A program made the translations under genes and the position numbers. A stretch of DNA of 6,658 nt, taken from contig CAZFZB010000140.1 in assembly GCA_964523415.1 (NCBI GenBank), forward strand, positions 1-6,658, read 5' to 3'. This DNA is from M0108 sp964523415. Lineage in GTDB: Bacteria > Pseudomonadota > Gammaproteobacteria > Chromatiales > Chromatiaceae. The stretch's first letter is position 1. Each line of letters starts with the position of its first letter. Shown here in pieces: positions 1-4,815 of the stretch. The notes under the pieces are model-generated. The model was not told the DNA's origin. It ran no database searches and saw only the letters and a program-made list of their open reading frames with translations.

Positions 1-1845
1 ATGATCCCCCATGTCCACGGCGCTCACGTCAACCCGGACAGTGATGGCTACCCGGAGGCCTGGTGGTTGCCTAACGCGAGCAACATCCCGGCGGGCTTTG
101 CCAAACGGGGGGCTCAGTTTGGCCAGGCAGACGCCACCAACGGCCTTCCCGGTTCCGCCTTCTTCAGCTATCGCAACGACCAGGCCCCGACCACCATCTG
201 GTATCACGATCATACCCTGGGCATGACCCACAACAATGTGTATGCGGGACCGGCCGGCTTTTGGCTGATCCGCGGGGTCTACACTGACCCAACAACCCAC
301 CAACAGGTCCCTGACGGCCCGACCACAGGCCAGTTGCCGGGTTCCGGAGCGGGTGGGCGCCCGACGGATCCAACCGCTGGTGGTTGCGATCCCAACTTCA
401 ACACTACCTGTCGGGCAGCCATCCGCGAGATCCCGATGGTCATCCAGGACAGATCCTTCAACCTGGACGGGACCCTCTTCTACCCCCAGACCCGGGACTT
501 TTTCAACGCCATCCGGCCCAACGCCCTTGTCCCCTACGCACCCTCCGACCCGACTCAGTGCGCGGCCACCAAGACTTGTTCGGACATAGCCCCGATCTGG
601 AACCCCGAGTTCTTTGGTAACACCATCGTGGTCAACGGCAACACCTGGCCTGACCTTCAGGTTGCCCCCCAGCGTTATCGCTTGCGCCTGCTGAACGGCT
701 CCGACGCACGTTTCCTGAATCTCTCCCTTTGGATTGTGCCGCCGACCTGCAATAAGAAGACGGGGGCCTGTGTACCTGCAACCCACGCCTATACCCTCGA
801 CAGCCAGCAGTTGACCGGCCAGCAGAAATACCTGGAGATGCCCTTCTATCAGATTGGCGCCGATCAGGGCTTCCTTCCCAAGGTAGTCAGAGTGACTACC
901 GGTTTTGCGACCCCGCTGCCAGGAAATGGAACAACCCCGAACCCGCGCCCTTCCGCCAACCCCAGCCAAGCCTTGCTGATGGCCCCAGCCGAGCGGGCGG
1001 ACGTCATCCTGGACTTTTCCGGTATGGCCCCGGGCACGGTGATACGTATGGTCAACACCGGGCCTGACGCGCCTTTCGGTGGCTTCCCGGCCACGCCCTT
1101 GTCCGACACCAACACGACGGGCCAGGTGATGTCATTCACGGTCGGTGTTGACACCGGCACGGATCTCAGTACGCCCGTAGCGAGCCTGGTGCTCCCAACG
1201 GACATCCCGATCGGAACTCCAGATAATACCCGGCAGGTCAGCCTGAACGAGGCCGAGTCCGAGCAGATATGCGTCAAGGCCAACGCCCTGAACGGAAAGA
1301 TCAAGCAGGTCGTGGCAACCTATGCCCAGCCTCAGATGAACATAGCCGCGGTCTGTGCCGCGTTGAACGCAGTCCCCTTCGCCCCCAAGGAGGCGCTGCT
1401 GGGGACCATGCCCGGCGGGGTGCCGACACCGCAATTCTGGGCAGACCCTATCACCCAGAACCCGGAACTTGGGGCAACCGAAGATTGGGATCTGTACAAC
1501 TACACGGTCGACGCTCACCCCATCCACATCCATCTGGTCCGATACAAGGTGATCGACCGGCAGCCTTTGGTCATAGATCCGCTCACGGGTATGCCGGCCA
1601 TCCCTGCGCAACGTGACCCGGCGTTCCCGGCAACGGGTCCGGAGCCCACCGAGGCCGGTTACAAGGACACGGTCATCGCCTACCCTGGCGAGGTGACCAG
1701 GGTCCGTGCCCTCTTCGACATCCAAGGACTGTACGTGTGGCATTGCCACATCGTGGAGCATGAGGACAACGAGATGATGGTGCCCTTCTGCGTCGGCGGC
1801 ACCTCCGGCCAAAACTGCCCGAACAGTACCGTGCCCCTGATGTAA
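1..1845 (+). CDS. CotA/bilirubin-oxidase-type multicopper oxidase, 5'-truncated
   Basis: This copper enzyme couples one-electron oxidation of a substrate to reduction of O2 to water. All four copper-binding motifs are visible: HVHG (residues 4-7), WYHDH (67-71), HPIHIH (506-511) and HCHIVEHEDNEMM (581-593). By homology to CotA, H506, C582, H587 and axial M592 bind the type 1 copper; H4 and H509 bind type 2; H6, H69, H71, H511, H581 and H583 bind type 3. CotA-like middle motifs include a DSDGYPEAW stretch (13-21), IPMVIQDRSF (144-153), VNGNTWP (211-217), RYRLRLLNGSDAR (225-237) and APAERAD (328-334). In CotA the first HxHG lies near residue 105, so about 100 residues, including any signal peptide, are missing, and the ATG at base 1 is probably internal. 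The segment between HDH and HPIHIH is about 170 residues longer than in CotA. Ten cysteines besides C582 suggest disulfides and an exported protein. The substrate is unknown. Confidence 0.93.
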   Translation: MIPHVHGAHVNPDSDGYPEAWWLPNASNIPAGFAKRGAQFGQADATNGLPGSAFFSYRNDQAPTTIWYHDHTLGMTHNNVYAGPAGFWLIRGVYTDPTTHQQVPDGPTTGQLPGSGAGGRPTDPTAGGCDPNFNTTCRAAIREIPMVIQDRSFNLDGTLFYPQTRDFFNAIRPNALVPYAPSDPTQCAATKTCSDIAPIWNPEFFGNTIVVNGNTWPDLQVAPQRYRLRLLNGSDARFLNLSLWIVPPTCNKKTGACVPATHAYTLDSQQLTGQQKYLEMPFYQIGADQGFLPKVVRVTTGFATPLPGNGTTPNPRPSANPSQALLMAPAERADVILDFSGMAPGTVIRMVNTGPDAPFGGFPATPLSDTNTTGQVMSFTVGVDTGTDLSTPVASLVLPTDIPIGTPDNTRQVSLNEAESEQICVKANALNGKIKQVVATYAQPQMNIAAVCAALNAVPFAPKEALLGTMPGGVPTPQFWADPITQNPELGATEDWDLYNYTVDAHPIHIHLVRYKVIDRQPLVIDPLTGMPAIPAQRDPAFPATGPEPTEAGYKDTVIAYPGEVTRVRALFDIQGLYVWHCHIVEHEDNEMMVPFCVGGTSGQNCPNSTVPLM

Positions 1846-1855
1846 GGAACCTGGA

Positions 1856-1913
1856 GCCCGTCATCCAACGGGCCCCTCAACTGACAGGGGCTGCCTTTAG
1901 GCAGCCCTTTTTT
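1856..1913 (+). promoter_or_regulatory. Attenuator-like set of overlapping hairpins after the MCO gene
   Basis: Three stems can form in series and adjacent ones exclude each other. Stem 1:2 pairs GCCCGT (1856-1861) with ACGGGC (1868-1873), 6 bp. Stem 2:3 pairs GCCCCT (1872-1877) with AGGGGC (1886-1891), 6 bp, and shares bases with both neighbours. Stem 3:4 is the terminator hairpin (1888-1895 with 1900-1907). This is the 1:2, 2:3, 3:4 geometry of classical attenuators. Arm 1 starts 10 nt past the MCO stop codon, where a terminating ribosome could cover it. The pairings are seen directly; a regulatory role is inference, because short GC stems arise easily in GC-rich DNA. Confidence 0.35.
1888..1913 (+). 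terminator. Rho-independent terminator downstream of the MCO gene
   Basis: A perfect 8-bp stem, GGGCTGCC (1888-1895) with GGCAGCCC (1900-1907), closes a TTTA loop and is followed directly by six T residues (1908-1913). The stem has seven G-C pairs and one A-T pair. There is no matching A-run on the 5' side, so it acts on plus-strand transcription only. It lies 42 nt after the MCO stop codon and 64 nt before the next start codon. Unless it is bypassed, it separates the MCO transcript from the FKBP/SCO genes downstream. Confidence 0.9.
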
Positions 1914-1977
1914 GCGGAGTTCTCGGCGCCTACTGCCCATATCGGCAGCGCCAGGCCATGCGGAGGATGGATTGACC

Positions 1978-2700
1978 ATGCTGCGACCTGTTTTCCTCTT
2001 GCTTGCCGGGGTCTTCATGACCTGTCCCATGGCAGGGGCAACAGGGCCCATCGGCCCCCATTCGACGCAAGACAGGACAGCCTATAGCCTTGGCTATCAG
2101 ATCGGGCTGGATTTCAGGAGGCAGGGGGTCGAGGTGCGTCCGGAGACCATCGGCCGGGGCTTCCACGACGCCCAGGATGGTAATGAGCCACTGCTGGGGC
2201 CCGACGAAATGCGCCGCAGCCTCCTGGAGTTCAAGCGCCGGATTACCTCGCAGAAGGCCTTGGAATCGCGTCAGAACGCGGCACGGCAAGGTGAACAGGA
2301 CGAGGCGTTTCTAACCGCCAATGCCCAACGGGAGGGCGTGTTTTCCCTCGCGAGTGGCCTGCAGTACCAGGTGATTCAGGACGGAAGGGGCAGGCGGCCG
2401 AGCCTGGACGACCGGGTCGCCGTGAACTATCGCGCGAGCCTCACCAGCGGAGTGGAGTTCGACGGCACTGAAGGCCAGCCCGCCATCTTCGCCGTTAAAG
2501 AGGTCGTTCCTGGTTGGCGTGAAGGGCTACAGCTGATGCAGGAGGGTGCCCACTGGCTACTCTTCATCCCGGCGAAACTAGGGTACGGGGTACGGGGACC
2601 CCTTGCCAACAAGGCCGTAATCCTTGACGTAGAACTTCTGAAGGTAATGGGTCCGGCGACGACCGATGCCGCTAAGCCGTCACCCAGGGCAGAAGAGTGA
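1978..2700 (+). CDS. Exported FkpA/Mip-type FKBP peptidyl-prolyl cis-trans isomerase
   Basis: This 240-residue protein is predicted to isomerise Xaa-Pro bonds and act as a folding chaperone in the envelope. A signal peptide spans about residues 1-21 (hydrophobic core then MAGA). An FkpA-type N-terminal domain follows at about 30-115, with a YSLGYQIG signature (36-43) and charged helices; in FkpA and Mip this part dimerises. The FKBP domain runs from about 126 to 223. Relative to FKBP12, the pocket residues Y26, F36, D37, F46, V55, I56, W59 and Y82 correspond to Y151, F161, D162, F171, V176, V177, W180 and Y203, so catalysis is plausible. F99 is replaced by L216, and the loop after Y203 is four residues shorter, without the usual IPP. 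The ATG at 1978 is chosen because GGAGG (1962-1966) precedes it and the signal peptide starts there; the frame is open further upstream, but that extension runs into the terminator. Confidence 0.92.
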   Translation: MLRPVFLLLAGVFMTCPMAGATGPIGPHSTQDRTAYSLGYQIGLDFRRQGVEVRPETIGRGFHDAQDGNEPLLGPDEMRRSLLEFKRRITSQKALESRQNAARQGEQDEAFLTANAQREGVFSLASGLQYQVIQDGRGRRPSLDDRVAVNYRASLTSGVEFDGTEGQPAIFAVKEVVPGWREGLQLMQEGAHWLLFIPAKLGYGVRGPLANKAVILDVELLKVMGPATTDAAKPSPRAEE

Positions 2701-2748
2701 ATCGCGGCGTAGGGTGGTCGCCCGCCTCCTGGATCGGGGCATTCGACC

Positions 2749-2761
2749 TATCATATTGATA
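2749..2761 (+). promoter_or_regulatory. AT-rich dyad, possible operator or -10 region
   Basis: TATCA-TAT-TGATA is a perfect inverted repeat with a 3-nt centre, set in an AT-rich island within GC-rich DNA. It lies just ahead of the ribosome-binding site (GGTGAG, 2765-2770) of the 116-residue protein. It contains -10-like hexamers, but I could not find a convincing -35 at the right distance. It could be a promoter/operator for that gene or chance. Confidence 0.25.
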
Positions 2762-2780
2762 TACGGTGAGTTATCGACCA

Positions 2781-3131
2781 ATGAAAACCTTTGTCGCAGG
2801 GATCCTCGCCTCCGGAATCTGGATCTGCGCCTGGGCCGCGCCCGAGATACCCCTGGCGTTGGACGCTGATAACATCAATTACAGTGTCGGTTTTCGCGTG
2901 GGCACCGACTTCAAGGGTAAGCGTGAGGTCCTGAATGTAGAGTTGCTGCTTAGGGGCATTCAGGACGCAGCCTCAGATGCCCAGCCCCTGATGTCCACAG
3001 AGGAGATGCAGGCCACCTTGACCGAACTGCAGCGCCGGCTAGTCACCGAGGACCGAGTCAAACTACAGGGCCTGGGTACCGATTCAGGAAGTCCGCAGGT
3101 CGGGTCGGAAACGGGGGCGGAAGCCAGGTAA
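2781..3131 (+). CDS. Exported stand-alone FkpA-type N-terminal domain protein
   Basis: This 116-residue protein has a clear Sec signal peptide (MKTFVAGIL core, likely cut after AWA, residues 17-19). It then has one domain resembling the N-terminal dimerisation domain of FkpA/Mip-type FKBPs: NYSVGFRVGTDF (33-44), a helix with LLLRGIQDA (55-63), and MSTEEMQ followed by a helix ending LQRRL (83-87). The equivalent motifs occur in the two full-length FKBP proteins on either side. The FKBP domain is absent: the chain ends in a short polar tail after residue 90, and no FKBP-like sequence is visible in the 223 nt after the stop. ATG 2781 is preferred over GTG 2766 because of GGTGAG at 2765-2770 and the signal peptide. 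It may heterodimerise with the paralogues or be a decaying duplicate. Family recognition is good; the function is inference. Confidence 0.8.
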   Translation: MKTFVAGILASGIWICAWAAPEIPLALDADNINYSVGFRVGTDFKGKREVLNVELLLRGIQDAASDAQPLMSTEEMQATLTELQRRLVTEDRVKLQGLGTDSGSPQVGSETGAEAR

Positions 3132-3216
3132 GGGGCCATGGTGCCCACCCCTGTATAGTCGGGCCGCAATTCCGTTAAGATGAAGATGGACCCCTCGTCC
3201 TGACGGGAGTGGGGTA

Positions 3217-3240
3217 AGCCGAAGGCCGGCTGCCTTGGCT
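3217..3240 (+). other. Hairpin in the 223-nt spacer
   Basis: AGCC (3217-3220) plus AAGGC (3222-3226) pair with GCCTT (3232-3236) plus GGCT (3237-3240). This gives a 9-bp stem with one bulged G (3221) and a 5-nt loop. No T-run follows, so it is not a typical intrinsic terminator. It sits in the spacer between the FKBP_N-only gene and the SCO gene (3132-3354), where no coding sequence with a ribosome-binding site was seen. Confidence 0.3.
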
Positions 3241-3287
3241 GGTAGGCCTTGATATCGGCGTTCCCGCCAGGCTGCCAACCAGATTTA

Positions 3288-3314
3288 GGGCCTTTAACCC
3301 TGGGTTGAAGGCCC
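3288..3314 (+). promoter_or_regulatory. 27-nt dyad upstream of the SCO gene, candidate operator or RNA hairpin
   Basis: GGGCCTTTAACCC (3288-3300) and GGGTTGAAGGCCC (3302-3314) are inverted repeats around a single base. Twelve of 13 positions match in DNA, and the thirteenth would be a G-U wobble in RNA. The dyad ends 27 nt before the AGGAGG (3342-3347) that serves the SCO start codon. No T-run follows, so termination is unlikely. It could bind a dimeric repressor or activator, or fold in the 5' leader of the SCO transcript. The regulator is unknown. Confidence 0.45.
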
Positions 3315-3354
3315 GTCCGCAGCCACTTCAAGCTGCAATTCAGGAGGAATCCGT

Positions 3355-4032
3355 ATGCCCTTACAGCTCCCACCCCTCTTGTCCCACCGCCTAGTGTATG
3401 CCGCCTTTCTTGGAATCCTTGCCTTAGGGACTCAGGGCATACCGGATCTCCATGCCGAGGAGATGGGCATGATGCGTCCTGAAAAGGCCGAGCCCGGAAG
3501 CATGGACGCACATGCCCATCATCACCCAACGGCCACGCCAGCCCTGAACCGTACCACAGCCGCCTACACCATACCCGACGTCACACTGACGGACCAGAAT
3601 GGGAAGGAGATTTCACTGCGCTCCCTATTGGAAGGCCCCAAACCTGTGCTGCTGAACTTTTTCTTCACCTCCTGTACCACCATCTGTCCCCTCATGACCG
3701 GTACCTTCGCCCAGGTGCAGAAGAATCTGGGCCTCGATGCAGGTAAGTTAAGGATGATCTCCATCTCCATCGATCCGGAACAGGATACGCCAACCCAACT
3801 CGCCCGCTATGCCAGACGCTTCGACGCAGGGCCCCAGTGGTCGTTCCTCACGGGAAAACCGGATGACATTGTCGTCGTGCAACGTGCCTTTGACGCCTTC
3901 CGAGGCGACAAGATGAATCACACCCCCCTCACCCTGCTGCATGCGTCGCCTAAAGCGGAATGGATTCGTTACGATGGATTTGCCAGCGGGGCGGACCTGG
4001 CGAAGGTAGCCCGGGGGCTGTTCGGTTCCTAA
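3355..4032 (+). CDS. SCO1/SenC-family copper chaperone / thiol-disulfide protein
   Basis: This 225-residue SCO protein has a thioredoxin fold. The family delivers copper to the CuA site of cytochrome oxidases or reduces the cysteines there. The N-terminal hydrophobic segment (about residues 13-28) is a signal peptide or membrane anchor. A linker rich in Met and His follows (MGMM at 37-40; H53, H55, H56, H57). The catalytic part begins near residue 71. The copper-binding CxxxC is C107-TTI-C111, and the distal ligand is H189 in an NHTP motif. The SID stretch (138-140) followed by PEQDTP is typical of the family. The start has an excellent site, AGGAGG at 3342-3347 with a 7-nt spacer. No cytochrome oxidase gene is in the window, so the nearest copper client is the MCO upstream. 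That pairing is inference, since SCO proteins are not established MCO metallochaperones. Confidence 0.93.
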   Translation: MPLQLPPLLSHRLVYAAFLGILALGTQGIPDLHAEEMGMMRPEKAEPGSMDAHAHHHPTATPALNRTTAAYTIPDVTLTDQNGKEISLRSLLEGPKPVLLNFFFTSCTTICPLMTGTFAQVQKNLGLDAGKLRMISISIDPEQDTPTQLARYARRFDAGPQWSFLTGKPDDIVVVQRAFDAFRGDKMNHTPLTLLHASPKAEWIRYDGFASGADLAKVARGLFGS

Positions 4033-4094
4033 CGGGATTGACCCGGCGTCGATCCCTGCCAGGGTTGCATTTACTCCATGAGGAAGGGTCTGGT

Positions 4095-4814
4095 TTGAAA
4101 AATCTCGTTGCGGTGATTCTCTGTGGGGCCTGTGCCTGGACTGGAGTTGGGGCTGGCACAGTCCCAACTCCATTGGCTTCTCCCCAGGCCGCGGTAAATT
4201 ACAGCCTCGGCTATCAGTTGGGCAGGGACCTCGTCGCCCTGAAGGATCGCGGCACCCCCCCGGACCTGGAAATGATTCTGAGGGGCCTGTCGGATGCCCT
4301 GGCGGGTGCCGAGCCCAGTATCGGGAACCAGGGGGTGGGGCAGGCCCTTGCGGATCTTCGCCAGCAGGGGGCGGGGACAGCGGCCGAGAGGCGGAGATTC
4401 GAGGCCCGCACGACGAGCGCATTTCAGACGTTGCATGCCGGGCAAGATGGAGTGGTCACCCTGCCGAGTGGCCTCCAGTACCTGGTGCTTGCGGCCGGGA
4501 ATGGGAGGCAGCCGACGGATGGGGATATACTGACCCTCAACTATATGACGACGCTCGCCGATGGGGTGCAGGTGGACAGCACCTATGAGGACGGCGAACC
4601 CGCCAGATTGCGACTGAGCGAGGTATCGGTTTCGGGACTTCGGGAGGCCTTGGCACTGATGAGCCCGGGAGCCAGATGGAAGGTCTATGTCCCCCCAGCC
4701 CTGGGGTTCTCGGAATACAGCCCCTTACGCGATCGGGCCTTGATCTTCGAGGTCGAATTGCTGGAGGTCGCGCCACCGACGGAGATCCCTCCCTCTGCCG
4801 CGAATCCCCATTAG
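4095..4814 (+). CDS. Exported FkpA-like FKBP protein with degraded active site
   Basis: This 239-residue protein has the same layout as the FKBP gene at 1978: signal peptide (about 1-20, MKNLVAVIL core), FkpA-type N-terminal domain (about 34-118, YSLGYQLG at 36-43) and FKBP domain (about 126-225). Several FKBP12 pocket residues are replaced: F36 by V160, F46 by L172, W59 by L182 and Y82 by F205. Y150, D161 and F218 (equivalent to Y26, D37, F99) remain. W59 forms the floor of the pocket, so isomerase activity is doubtful and a chaperone-only role is likelier. The loop before the last strand is shortened by four residues, as in the paralogue. The start is TTG 4095, with AGGAAGG at 4081-4087 and a 7-nt spacer; no in-frame ATG lies between it and the mature domain. 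The gene follows SCO by 62 nt without a visible terminator, so the two are probably co-transcribed. Confidence 0.85.
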   Translation: MKNLVAVILCGACAWTGVGAGTVPTPLASPQAAVNYSLGYQLGRDLVALKDRGTPPDLEMILRGLSDALAGAEPSIGNQGVGQALADLRQQGAGTAAERRRFEARTTSAFQTLHAGQDGVVTLPSGLQYLVLAAGNGRQPTDGDILTLNYMTTLADGVQVDSTYEDGEPARLRLSEVSVSGLREALALMSPGARWKVYVPPALGFSEYSPLRDRALIFEVELLEVAPPTEIPPSAANPH

Positions 4815-4815
4815 G

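Noticed and set aside
1132..1812. 226-codon open frame on the minus strand inside the MCO gene
   Set aside because: It is antisense to the copper-ligand region of a convincing MCO, has no recognisable domain and matches the expected by-product of GC-rich codon use.
2706..2727. GGCG/CGCC hairpin just after the first FKBP gene as a terminator
   Set aside because: The stem is short and imperfect, with no T-run.
3154..3159. TATAGT as a -10 promoter box for the SCO gene
   Set aside because: No -35-like hexamer lies 16-18 nt upstream, and the start codon is about 195 nt away.
2960..3529. 189-codon minus-strand frame spanning the 223-nt spacer
   Set aside because: It overlaps the coding regions on both sides, and its translation has no signal peptide, domain or ribosome-binding site. 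The spacer is better read as non-coding.
4053..4063. CCCTG-C-CAGGG palindrome between the SCO and FKBP genes as a terminator
   Set aside because: The stem is five pairs with a one-base centre, which is too tight to form a stable RNA loop, and no T-run follows.
4078..4098. ATG 4078 as the true start of the second full-length FKBP, with a one-base frameshift
   Set aside because: A joined N-terminus starting MRKG would make a good signal peptide, but the ATG has no ribosome-binding site. TTG 4095 has AGGAAGG at the right distance, so no error needs to be assumed.
3748..4422. 224-codon open frame on the minus strand across the SCO and second full-length FKBP genes
   Set aside because: It overlaps two well-supported genes, is proline/arginine-rich and shows no family features.
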